A program made the translations under genes and the position numbers. Below are positions 1 through 8,760 of a stretch of DNA of 64,000 nt, piece by piece. This stretch comes from Crocinitomicaceae bacterium (GTDB taxonomy: Bacteria; Bacteroidota; Bacteroidia; Flavobacteriales_D; Crocinitomicaceae). The notes under the pieces were generated by a model. That model was not told where the DNA came from and searched no databases. It saw nothing but the letters and a program-made list of their open reading frames with translations. The stretch is from contig JADJYC010000004.1 of assembly GCA_016719925.1 (NCBI GenBank), positions 124,001 to 188,000 on the forward strand, given 5' to 3'. Positions within the stretch are counted from its first letter, which is position 1; every line of letters begins with the position of its first letter.

Positions 1-1817
1 TCATAAGCATATGCACTTGAAATTCCGGAGTCAAATTTATAGGATGCTCTCAAACCAGCTTCTGCACCAGTTAAACAAGTATGCATTCCGTTCACAATAT
101 CACTCTGTGATTTTGCAGTTGACCAGAAGCGAACATCATCCATTACACCATCAAAAAATTCACTTCCCAAAGGCCATCTTCCCAGATGATTATTTCCTCC
201 GCCGTTCACACAGTTTCCTGTTTTTGCCTGTGTACCAATTAAAACACCATCAACATAAAGAAATTTATTTGTGCCGTTATAAACTGCGGCAACATGGTGC
301 CAGTTTCCATCTGTATAATTGGTTGCAGTGATTGGAACATCCAGTTCAGAATATCCGCCGACAGCAGTATTCAAACCAAAAGACAAAATCGTTCCGTTGT
401 TCTGAAAACTCAATATCCAGCTGATTGATCCACCTTCCTGTCTTGAAATTTCATAAGACGGATTTGCAGTAATGTTATCTGGTTTTATCCAGGCTTCAAT
501 AGTCATTGTATTACCGGCAGAAAAATCAAAAACCGGTAAAACAACATAATCATTTGCTCCGTCAAAATCCAAACCGGTTGATGATGAAGAAACATTTATG
601 TCATACGTTTCAGATGCCGTTAAGATTCCGGTACTGAAATTAATTGCAGATCCGTTTCCGGTATATGGACCATCAACTACAGATCCAAGCGAATTTGTCA
701 TTGTGTACATCAACCCATTTTCTGAAGATGTTATTCCAATTGTTGCTGATGTATTTGGACAGATAATTTGTGATGAAGGAGAAACAACCTGATCAGCTGG
801 TCCGTTGATTGTTACAGTTGCCGTTTGAACCATGGTTGCAAAACATGGTGTACATGACGGTGATCCGCTGACCCATGCTGGTGTATTTATAAGACTCATG
901 TCATTGTTGGCCGGACCAATATCATCCAAAGTTGCACCAACACCTTCTTCCATTTTATAATAAGAAACCAATCCGGGCTCTGTACCTGTTAAACATGTCA
1001 GTTTATTCTGATCAATCTCATCTTTTGTTCTGGCAGTATTCCAGATTCTTACCTCGTCAATTCTTCCGTTAAAAAATCTTCCGGGATTATCGGTACAACC
1101 AATATTTAAGGGACCTGAAATTATACTAGGAAGAGTAATTGTACCTGACCATTCATACCCGTTAAGGTATAATTTTACAGACGTTCCGTTGACAACACAT
1201 GCTATATGATTCCATGTATTTAATGTCGCAGTGGGTCCTGAGGTTGGAACAAAATCATTACACCATGTTGCCATAGAAGGACGTCCCTGATTTGTCATAC
1301 TCAACACAAAACTTTTTCCTGCGGGAGAACAGTTTCTTGGACCATAAGTCAACACACCATTGTAATTCGCATCCGGATATGCAGTTGGATAAACCCAGGC
1401 TTCAACAGTTATTACACTTCCGGTTGGTAATCCTGCGGGCGCAGCATCAGTTGCATATTGTGTAGTTCCATTGAACTGAAGTGCTGTTGATGGATTTGCA
1501 CCATAAACACCAAAGTTTGTTGTTGATGTAATTGTTCCGGTTGGCAATGAAATTGCTGCACCGTTTCCTGCAACTGGTGCACCAATAACTGCTCCTCCGC
1601 TGGAATTATTAATCAAAAAATAACTTACGCCGTTTTGGGAATTACCCACATTAATATTTGTCGAGCCTGAACATGTAAAAGAACTTGCTGCAGCGCTCAC
1701 GGTTTGATCATCCACCGGACATTGTGCAAATGCATTTTGAGAGAGAAAGAAAACGGATAATAATCCAAAAGCAGATTTTACGTTTCGTCCCATCTCTGAA
1801 AAGTAGTTTTTCTTCAT
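1..1817 (-). CDS. Secreted protein with two LamG/ConA-like lectin domains, 3' end cut by the window edge
   Basis: An uninterrupted minus-strand frame runs from ATG at 1817 off the left edge, about 605 codons. The N-terminus (MKKNYFSEMGRNVKSAFGLL, then FLSQNAFAQ) is a signal peptide. Two Laminin_G_3-like units follow, at about residues 110-280 and 413-590. Each opens with a LxFDG/QFNG strand, then xTxEAWxxP, a NxWNH/GNWHH strand, a xxYLNG/xxYVDG strand, GRIDEVRIWNTAR or VMDDVRFWSTAKS, and a C-terminal CLTGxExGL..YK segment. The family is typical of Bacteroidota surface or adhesion proteins that bind glycans or structure repeats. A T9SS tail would be expected beyond the edge but is not visible. 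Function inferred only at the level of extracellular binding. Confidence 0.85.
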   Translation of the reverse strand, partial: MKKNYFSEMGRNVKSAFGLLSVFFLSQNAFAQCPVDDQTVSAAASSFTCSGSTNINVGNSQNGVSYFLINNSSGGAVIGAPVAGNGAAISLPTGTITSTTNFGVYGANPSTALQFNGTTQYATDAAPAGLPTGSVITVEAWVYPTAYPDANYNGVLTYGPRNCSPAGKSFVLSMTNQGRPSMATWCNDFVPTSGPTATLNTWNHIACVVNGTSVKLYLNGYEWSGTITLPSIISGPLNIGCTDNPGRFFNGRIDEVRIWNTARTKDEIDQNKLTCLTGTEPGLVSYYKMEEGVGATLDDIGPANNDMSLINTPAWVSGSPSCTPCFATMVQTATVTINGPADQVVSPSSQIICPNTSATIGITSSENGLMYTMTNSLGSVVDGPYTGNGSAINFSTGILTASETYDINVSSSSTGLDFDGANDYVVLPVFDFSAGNTMTIEAWIKPDNITANPSYEISRQEGGSISWILSFQNNGTILSFGLNTAVGGYSELDVPITATNYTDGNWHHVAAVYNGTNKFLYVDGVLIGTQAKTGNCVNGGGNNHLGRWPLGSEFFDGVMDDVRFWSTAKSQSDIVNGMHTCLTGAEAGLRASYKFDSGISSAYAY

Positions 1818-1993
1818 AGAGTAATTAGTTTAAATGAATAGGGAAAGATAGTCATTCCTGTTGAACAGTTTGATTGAAAAAGACTTTGTCAATTAACAGG
1901 ACACTATTAATAGTCCGTTAAAACTAAGTTTTAAAAGATTAAGAGCCAGCTAAATTAAATACTGGTTTTCTGAAATATATGTACTTACAAATC

Positions 1994-2617
1994 CTATTTG
2001 CTGAAATACTCCTTATACCACCCTATTTCATGGTGATCAATTGCTGCAACATTTTTTGTATGCGACGCATCAATTTTTGTATACAAAATTTCCAGTGATT
2101 TGTAATCCCTTTGTGATATAACTTTGAATCCGTGTTTGATCAATTGTGCTGCGCAAACACCTGCACCAATCTGATATTTTTTGTTTTCATCAAACCGGTT
2201 TCCGGCATAAATCACCTGACTTCCGCAGGCGGCGGATATATCCATCATCACAGCAATTTCGATTTTATTTTCGATAGCAAGCGCAAGCATTTTTTCCGAT
2301 GCTTTAATCATACCGTCTGACCAGTCCGTTCCGTCTTCAGCAAGAATTTTTGCGGTCCCTTTCAAAACATCAAATCCAGTTCCTCCATAAATATCACACA
2401 TAGCCCGTGGTGTTCCAAACGAAAACTCTTCCGGACAAAATTTTGTGACTTTTACAGTTGGATATTTCAATATTTTCAACGCTGAAGGATATTCCCCATT
2501 TGCTGTACCGTCATAACCACATTGCAGACCAGTCAGACAGGCGCTCATTAAAATCCGCAAAGGATTTTCAATTGTACCGGATCTGAGTGAATTGAGATAA
2601 TTATAATCTATCCACAT
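1994..2617 (-). CDS. DUF523 family protein
   Basis: This 207-aa cytoplasmic protein has the DUF523 opening signature SACLTGLQCGYDG near residue 25, followed by the conserved FCPE (CPEE) and CGSQ cysteine motifs (DISAACGSQVIYAG). The cysteine pattern suggests metal or thiol chemistry, but the family has no assigned reaction that I can state. Its start codon overlaps the stop codon of the upstream SRPBCC gene (TAATG), so the two are probably translationally coupled. Length fits the longer form of the family. Family call is firm, function unknown. Confidence 0.75.
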   Translation of the reverse strand: MWIDYNYLNSLRSGTIENPLRILMSACLTGLQCGYDGTANGEYPSALKILKYPTVKVTKFCPEEFSFGTPRAMCDIYGGTGFDVLKGTAKILAEDGTDWSDGMIKASEKMLALAIENKIEIAVMMDISAACGSQVIYAGNRFDENKKYQIGAGVCAAQLIKHGFKVISQRDYKSLEILYTKIDASHTKNVAAIDHHEIGWYKEYFSK

Positions 2618-3470
2618 TAATTTGATTCAGTATATTTTTTAAACGATTCTAAAATTGCCTGCCAACCGCCACGCTGCATGTCATGCGGATTTGTACCTTC
2701 AGGATGAAATGATTCACGAACACGAACAGAACCTTCATTCTGAATAAATTCAACCAGCACTTCTCTGTTATCTTCCATGATATAATGAAATGATTTCATC
2801 GGATCCACATTCAGATATTTTCCACCAAAATCAAATGAGAATGATCCATCTTTTGCAGCCATCGTTGATTTAAAACTACCGCCCGTTCTTAAATCATTTT
2901 CTGCAGCAGGACAATGCCAGTCTGGTGATGCCTGATTCCATTTTGTAATGTGCTGTGGTCCGGTAAATGAATTCCAGACTTTTTCGATCGGAGCATTTAC
3001 ATCCGTTGCAATAATTATTTGTTCTTTGATTTTTCCTTCAGCCAGATTTTTTATTTTTTCAAGTGCTTTAGGAAATGTATCATTAAAATAGTCCGAAAAA
3101 TCGTCAACTACGTCCACTTTTGCAACAAGTTCAGTAATTCCGTTTTTCTCAGAAAGAAAATACTGTTCTTTCGATCCTGACCATTTTTTTGTTTCTTCAT
3201 CCTGTGGCTGCTCTTCAAAATTTTTGACAACGCCAAGGTGCTCAAAAATCATCTCACTGTTTTCAATTATGGATCTAAAATTCTTGAATACATTCCATCT
3301 CCGCTGCCACTCTAAAAAATGAACAGGGGAACCTTTACCAATCCGTTTTCTGCAAATGACGTATCGTGAAATACAGATGTCCAATGTCTGTAAGTGGTGT
3401 CATTCCATAAGATTTTCCACACTTTTTCAGCCGGAGCGCTGATAGTGGTTTTAAATTCCAGTTGTTTCAT
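2617..3470 (-). CDS. Double SRPBCC/AHSA1-domain protein, frameshifted
   Basis: The true start is ATG at 3470 (MKQLEFKTTISAPAEKVWKI), which opens an SRPBCC (Bet v1/START-like) domain. The frame then stops early. Continuation in other frames gives KGSPVHFLE, then SGSGDGMYSRI, then ENSEMIFEHLG, so at least three one-base indels lie between about 3290 and 3375. From 3290 the frame is clean and contains a second domain beginning IIIATDVNAPIEKVWNSFTG and ending at 2617. Tandem AHSA1 domains occur in Bacteroidota; the fold binds hydrophobic ligands, but no ligand can be inferred. The indel cluster looks like sequencing error because each piece is well conserved. Confidence 0.75.
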
Positions 3471-3515
3471 TTTGAGTTGGATTAGTAACTATAAAGATAT
3501 ACCAACAATTCAAAA

Positions 3516-3912
3516 TTATCTTGCCGAATAAAAAGTAATTTCTTCAAACTCGATTTTGAGAACACTTCCGTTGCACTCACCTTGATAATCGGGTTCTTCA
3601 AAAACACTTAATGTTATCCGGGGTAAACAGTTTACTAGCGGTTTACAGTTTTTCTTCCAGTTCTTTATAGACTGAGAATGGCAAATTAAAAAACAGAATG
3701 CTGTCCTGATGCACTACCTCAAGTCCCCACTCAACAGATTCCCAGCATTCATTTGGATTATCAGATCCATTATAAGTAATGTGCTGAGGGGTGTATATTA
3801 CTTTATATTGTGCAGTTTGAGATTTACATATCGTGTACCCGTTCAAACAAAACATTAAAACCAAAAAAACTCTCATTCTATCTGCTTTTAATGATATACA
3901 TCTATAACTCAA
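3516..3912 (-). CDS. Small secreted hypothetical protein, one frameshift
   Basis: The likely start is the internal ATG at 3876 (MRVFLVLMFCLNGYTICKSQ), a signal peptide. The first 89-codon frame ends in ELEEKL followed by a stop at about 3643. Removing one A from the run of five As just before that stop lets the frame continue through NCKPLVNCLPRITLSVFEEP to a stop at 3516, giving about 117 aa with paired cysteines. I do not recognise the family. The extension keeps typical codon use, which supports a single-base insertion error rather than a natural end. Confidence 0.55.
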
Positions 3913-3979
3913 ATATGTTCACTTTGGCAGCTGAACAAACCTGCAAATCAATTGTTACAATAGAAACGCATTATTGGTA

Positions 3980-5265
3980 ATGGAACAAATTTCTGTATTT
4001 TGGTTCAGACGTGATTTAAGATTGAATGACAATGCCGGATTGTATGAGGCCTTAAAATCTGGTCATAAAGTTTTACCGGTATTTATTTTTGATACTGAAA
4101 TTCTTGATTCGCTGCCTAAAGATGATGCACGCGTTACTTTCATTTTTGATCAGTTAAAATCTATTTCCGAAACGCTGAAGGATTATCAATCAGACTTGCT
4201 GATTGAATTTGGAAATCCACTTGAAGTCTGGAAAAAATTAATCGGTCACTATTCCATAAAAGCTGTTTATTGCAATCATGACTATGAACCCTATGCGATT
4301 TCAAGGGATGCTTCAGTAAAAGAACTTCTTAACGAAAACGCTATTCAATTCCTAACTTTTAAAGATCATGTCTTTTTTGAAAAAGACGAAATTGTAAAAG
4401 CGGACGGATCGCCCTATACAGTCTATACAGCCTATAAAAACAAATGGCTTGAAAAATTCAGTGCATTGCCTGTTTATAAACCAAAAAAGATTGAAGACCT
4501 CGGCAGAAATTTTGCAAAGGTGAAATTCAAAATAATCTCACTGTCAGACATCGGATTCAGAAAATCAACAATTGAAATTCCGGAATTCAATTCAGCTCTT
4601 GTGAAAGAATATGAAAAACACCGTGATATCCCCTTCCTGAAAAACAACACTTGCAGGGCATCACTTACGTTTTGGTACAATCAGTTTTCGAAGTCTGTCG
4701 TGTTTTCAAAATCTAAAACCAGGTGTTTCTGTCAGAGTTAATATGGAGAGATTTTTTCAGTCAGATTCTTTTTCATTTTCCGCGGGTTGTAACGGAGAGT
4801 TTCAAAAAGCAGTATGATTTTATTGTGTGGGAAAATGATCAGGATTTATTCGAAAAGTGGTGTATCGGTGAAACCGGATATCCGATTGTAGATGCCGGAA
4901 TAAAACAACTGAATCAAACAGGTTTCATGCACAACCGCGTCAGAATGATTGTTGCAAGTTTTCTGGTGAAACATCTTCTGATTGACTGGCGATGGGGTGA
5001 AGCATACTTTGCAGAAAAATTATTGGATTACGATCTGGCTTCCAACAACGGCAACTGGCAATGGGCTGCAGGCTGTGGTTGTGACGCAGCTCCCTATTTC
5101 AGAGTTTTTAATCCAACCATTCAGCAGGAAAAATTTGATCCGGATTTCAAATACATCCGAAAGTGGATTCCGGATTTTGATTCAAAAAATTATATCAAAC
5201 CCATTGTTGAACACAAATTTGCACGTGACCGGATAATCAAAAGATTCAAGACTGCATTATCGTAA
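3980..5265 (+). CDS. Cryptochrome/DNA photolyase, frameshifted
   Basis: This is a FAD flavoprotein of the photolyase/cryptochrome family, which repairs UV pyrimidine dimers with light. The start is the ATG at 3980 (MEQISVFWFRRDLRLNDN), the hallmark photolyase N-terminus. The antenna-binding alpha/beta domain occupies the first 130 residues or so. The FAD domain contains HHLRFGTIS, LIWRDFFSQ, GYPIVDAGIKQLNQTGFMHN, DWRWGEAYFAEKLLDYD and NNGNWQWAAGCGCDAAPYFR. Two or more indels between 4650 and 4735 break the frame: CRAS, HHLRFGTISFRSL and NLKPGVFLSELIWRDFF lie in different frames. Restored length is about 428 aa, normal for the family. Substrate class (CPD or 6-4) is not decided from motifs alone. 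The stop codon lies inside the first palindromic repeat. Confidence 0.9.
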
Positions 5266-5328
5266 CCGTTAACGTAGGCGCAGGTCGCGACCTGCGCCTA
5301 CGTTACGGTTACGGCGACCTGCGCCTAA
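5261..5328. repeat. Palindromic REP-like element, copy 1
   Basis: Positions 5271-5304 form a perfect palindrome whose half-arm is AACGTAGGCGCAGGTCG. Outside it, CGTAACCGTTA at 5261 pairs with TACGGTTACG to the right apart from one extra T, extending the symmetry to about 52 bases. A partial second copy of the right arm (GGCGACCTGCGCCTAAG) follows at about 5313. The photolyase stop codon (5263-5265) is part of the element. Related elements lie at 42915-42978 and 46327-46370. Confidence 0.85.
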
Positions 5329-5398
5329 GTTGAGGAAACAAAACGTTAAATAACGGTTATAATTTTTATGCCACAATTATTACAATTAATTTCAACTC

Positions 5399-6306
5399 AT
5401 GGAAAAAATTCTCATCACCGGAGGTACGGGTTTAATCGGTAAAAATCTGATTCCGGTTTTGCAGCAAAATGGTTTTGAGGTTGTACAACTTGTTCGAAAA
5501 ATTCCTCAAAATTCAAGTTGTAAATCCCATCTCTGGAATCCGGATCAAAACGAATTAGACGAATCAGTTTTCATTGGAGTTGATCACATCATTCATCTGG
5601 CAGGAGAAAATATTGGAGCAAAACGCTGGACAAAATCCCGGAAAAAAAAATTATACGATAGCCGGATTAAAACTGCCAATCTTCTATTTGAAAAATCGAA
5701 AAACGCAAACATAAAAACTTTTATCACCGCATCAGGTGTAAATATTTATGGCACGAAAACTTCTGAAAAGATTTTTACAGAAGAAGATTCTGCGGAATCA
5801 GATTTTCTTTCTCAGCTGACATTATATTGGGAAAAAGCCGCTGAACAGTTTTCATCACGCGGAGCCCGAATAGTAAAAATAAGAACCGGTGTTGTGCTTT
5901 CTGAAAAAGGCGAGCACTGGAAAAAATGATACTGCCTTTCAAGTGGAATGTTGGCTCTAAACTTGGTGACGGAAAACAATATTTACCCTGGATTCATCTG
6001 GATGATTTGATTCAGATTTATTTAAAATCAATTACAGATCAAAATATGACTGGTGCATACAATGCAGTTGCACCTGACCATGTAACCAATTCTGAATTCA
6101 CAACATTACTTGCTAAAAATCTACGCAAAAAGTTGTGGGCACCTGCCGTTCCTTCCTTTATCATCAAGTTGTTATTTGGTGAAATGGGTAATTTGGTTTT
6201 GAAGGGGAGCCGGATTTCTTCAGAGAAGTTGATCCGGGCCGGACACAATTTTGTCTGTCAAAAATTAGACGATACCTTAGAAAAGATCTTATCTGTCAAA
6301 AAATAA
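5399..6306 (+). CDS. TIGR01777 family NAD(P)-binding epimerase, one frameshift
   Basis: This SDR-fold protein (SDR39U1/YfcH type) opens with the Rossmann motif ITGGTGLIGKNL. HLAGENIGAKRWTKSRKK and ASGVNIYG are characteristic of TIGR01777, as are YWEKAAEQ and RTGVVLS in the middle and GDGKQYLPWIHLDDL in the second half. The frame breaks at about 5917: GAAAAAGGCGAGCACTGG should read with GGCGGAGC, so one G is missing. With it restored the protein is 302 aa, the normal length. Substrate is unknown. The gene stands alone, with the photolyase upstream across a palindromic repeat and a convergent unknown gene downstream. Confidence 0.85.
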
Positions 6307-6309
6307 CCT

Positions 6310-8043
6310 CTATTGTTTGACGGTATATTTTACATCCGGCTCTAAATAAACAAAAGTCATTACGCCATCCTTTATTAAAAAATTCGTGTAATTCGATACC
6401 GTCGTTCCATACGAAGTAATATTTTCTATCCAAAGCGAATACGAAACTGTTCCATCCTCGTTCTCTGATTTCATAAGTTGCCAGGTAGCTGAAACAATAC
6501 CCTTTTTCTGTACAAAAAAGTCATCATATGTGAGACTGCCATTACCATGAAATGTCATTTCTCTTGGATTACCACCTAACCATCCCTCATCATCCAGGTA
6601 CATATTACTTTTATCTTTTCCGTTCAATATAGCCGCAGAAAATGACCATGCTGAAATCAACGATTCAAATCCGGCTGGCAGACTTTGATTTTCTCCTGAG
6701 GAAGTTTCATCGGAAGTAACATTCGGGTTATCTGTAGCATTCGTATTTTCTGTGGTAATATTTTCTGTGGTAGTATTTTCTGTGGTAGTATTTTCTGTGG
6801 TAGTATTTTCTGAAACGTTATTAACAACTGGTTTTGCAGCGCCTTCCACATCGAAAACATAATTCACTGATGGTAACCCTGATTGCTGATCATACCAAAG
6901 ATTAAATTCTTTAACAAGACGTTCAAAATTTTTCCGCTGATATCCTTCTTCCTTCAACGAAATTTTTTCAGCCATTTCAGAATTTTCATTTACAAGTGAA
7001 CTCATACTGTTTTTAAAATTCAAAAACATTCCAGCTGTTCCCGTTGGTTCATTGTTTAACTTTTGAACCCATTCTGTTGCTGTATAGCTTGAAACTCCAT
7101 TTGACGTAATTTTTTCAATTGTCACCAGTTTTCTGATTGCACCTTCTGACATCAGGATATACCATTTACCGGGCATTGCCTGAAAAAACAATTGATCGCC
7201 AACAAAAAAAGCGCGCAAATCTTTTTTATTCAGCCAGCTTGCAAAATTTGGTTCGCTCTGTGGATTCAGAATGTCAGGCTTTTGATTATTAGCTTCTTTA
7301 CAAATTGCAAGATCAAAACCTGATGAAAGAAGTTTTTCGGGTTCCTGATAAACAATCACCGCTTCTGTTTTAACACCAGTTGATGAGACAACGTACCCTT
7401 TTAACGGATATCCGATCTGATCATGACGAATATATTGTGATGAAACATCATTGCCTGATTGAGCAAATTTTGTACCCTGATATCCCTTAACCTCAATGCT
7501 TGTTCCTTTGATGCTTTCCTCTTTTTCATTTGAATTCTGAATTGCATTTGCCAGACCAGAAGATTCATTATTGTTTGAGTTTGTTACTGGTGCTTCAACT
7601 CCATCGCCTGTTGCTAAAATATGGTCACCCAACACCCATGTTCTGTCAGTTTGAATACAGTTTTTCAAATGCAGGTCAATCATCCGGTTATTATAGGTTG
7701 AGTGAATTACTATATCCGCTGTTTTCATTGGTGACTCCTGAAGAACTATTACATCAACCGTACCGACCACAATCGGAAGTTTTTGATTTCTGATTTCAAC
7801 TAAATCTTTTTCACAACTTGCTTTATAAGCAGCGGCCATTTCAGTTACTTCTTCAGCAGATTTTCCGGTTTTCGAAATGATATATTGCTGTGAATTATAA
7901 TCAATATAGCTTCCATCCATACTATAAGCAATACCTAAAACCACTTGCTTTGCAAACTCTGTATGAGCAAATGTATTTTTTGGTTTTTGACAGAAAAACG
8001 TCGAACATGGCAATAGAAAGGTGCTTAGAAAAATAATTTTCAT
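6310..8043 (-). CDS. Secreted hypothetical protein with Thr/Glu/Asn repeat linker
   Basis: The likely start is the ATG at 8043, giving the signal peptide MKIIFLSTFLLPCSTFFCQ; an in-frame ATG at 8070 would put nine residues ahead of it. The mature protein is about 560 aa: a mixed N-terminal region of about 390 residues, a linker around residue 420 containing ENTTT repeats, and a C-terminal domain (about 470-577) with alternating beta strands (MTFHGNGSLTYDDFF, SATWQLM, YSLWIENI, FLIKDGVMTFVYL) that resembles small lipocalin-like folds. I do not recognise the family. It converges on the epimerase with only three bases between the stop codons. Confidence 0.65.
   Translation of the reverse strand: MKIIFLSTFLLPCSTFFCQKPKNTFAHTEFAKQVVLGIAYSMDGSYIDYNSQQYIISKTGKSAEEVTEMAAAYKASCEKDLVEIRNQKLPIVVGTVDVIVLQESPMKTADIVIHSTYNNRMIDLHLKNCIQTDRTWVLGDHILATGDGVEAPVTNSNNNESSGLANAIQNSNEKEESIKGTSIEVKGYQGTKFAQSGNDVSSQYIRHDQIGYPLKGYVVSSTGVKTEAVIVYQEPEKLLSSGFDLAICKEANNQKPDILNPQSEPNFASWLNKKDLRAFFVGDQLFFQAMPGKWYILMSEGAIRKLVTIEKITSNGVSSYTATEWVQKLNNEPTGTAGMFLNFKNSMSSLVNENSEMAEKISLKEEGYQRKNFERLVKEFNLWYDQQSGLPSVNYVFDVEGAAKPVVNNVSENTTTENTTTENTTTENITTENTNATDNPNVTSDETSSGENQSLPAGFESLISAWSFSAAILNGKDKSNMYLDDEGWLGGNPREMTFHGNGSLTYDDFFVQKKGIVSATWQLMKSENEDGTVSYSLWIENITSYGTTVSNYTNFLIKDGVMTFVYLEPDVKYTVKQ
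6743..6811. repeat. 15-bp in-frame tandem repeat
   Basis: Four near-identical copies of GTATTTTCTGTGGTA plus a degenerate fifth encode the TTEN-T linker repeats of the 6310-8043 gene. The unit is a multiple of three, so copy-number change would lengthen or shorten the linker without a frameshift. Confidence 0.85.
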
Positions 8044-8171
8044 TTGAATAAATTTTGGATTAAAGTCCAAATGTATTCATCATCCAATGAGATTTTTATG
8101 ATATATATCAACAATCATTTTATTAATAATTAAAACATGACATTAATCCATATCTAAATCGATTACTGAAA

Positions 8172-8204
8172 TTTGAACCTTTTGATAATAAAATTGTACT
8201 TTTA
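8172..8204 (+). promoter_or_regulatory. Candidate Bacteroidota promoter
   Basis: TTTG at 8172 and TACTTTTA at 8197 are separated by 21 bases, close to the TTTG/19-21/TAnnTTTG consensus, with one mismatch in the last base of the -7. It lies just upstream of the ATG at 8211. Confidence 0.4.
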
Positions 8205-8210
8205 TTTACT

Positions 8211-8702
8211 ATGAGGCAATTGATGTTTGTAACTCTGTTTTTGGGATGTCAACTTACCCTGTCTTCACAAAATGAACTAGTAAGTTTTTACAACTCGTAT
8301 TCACAAGTATATGGTGGAATGGAAGACAGCGGAATTTCCAGAAATGAATCCTATTATTTCCAGGTGAATAAATCGATTACGCTGAAGGATATTTATCTGG
8401 ACGGAGAAAAACTAAACTTAAAAAAAGGAGACACTCTGATCATTCATGTCGGAACTTATATTCCTTATAATTCGGGATTTCCTTCACCAACTGATTCAAC
8501 AGAATTATTTATTCCTGAAAAACCAAAAGAGATTCCGGCTAAAGACCGTTATCAGATTTATCAGCAGGGAAGAAAATTTTATGCCAATCTTCAGTATCCC
8601 TATATCTGGGACAAAACAATTTCATACAGTTGTAAAAAGAAAAATCACACAGCAAAAGCGAAAGAAGGATTTGATGCAGGACACACAGATGCTGCTCCTT
8701 AA
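8211..8702 (+). CDS. Secreted hypothetical protein
   Basis: A 163-aa protein with a signal peptide (MRQLMFVTLFLGCQLTLSSQ) and a beta-rich body. The LKDIYLDGEKLNLKKGDTLIIHVG stretch reads as a strand-rich domain, and the C-terminus is basic and histidine-containing (CKKKNHTAKAKEGFDAGHTD). I do not recognise the family. It is a single-gene unit, followed immediately by a strong terminator hairpin and convergent with the CotH gene. Confidence 0.6.
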   Translation: MRQLMFVTLFLGCQLTLSSQNELVSFYNSYSQVYGGMEDSGISRNESYYFQVNKSITLKDIYLDGEKLNLKKGDTLIIHVGTYIPYNSGFPSPTDSTELFIPEKPKEIPAKDRYQIYQQGRKFYANLQYPYIWDKTISYSCKKKNHTAKAKEGFDAGHTDAAP

Positions 8703-8704
8703 AT

Positions 8705-8742
8705 AAAAAAAGATCCGCCTGAATTTCAAACGGATCTTTTTA
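8705..8742. terminator. Bidirectional intrinsic terminator
   Basis: AAAAGATCCG pairs with CGGATCTTTT around a short loop, with an A-run on the left and a T-run on the right, so it can end both the 8211 gene and the convergent CotH gene. Confidence 0.8.
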
Positions 8743-8760
8743 AAGAAAATCACAAGTTAA

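Noticed and set aside
6657..6860. Out-of-frame repeat peptide over the 15-bp repeat
   Set aside because: Shadow of the main gene on the same strand; period is a multiple of three so every frame stays open.
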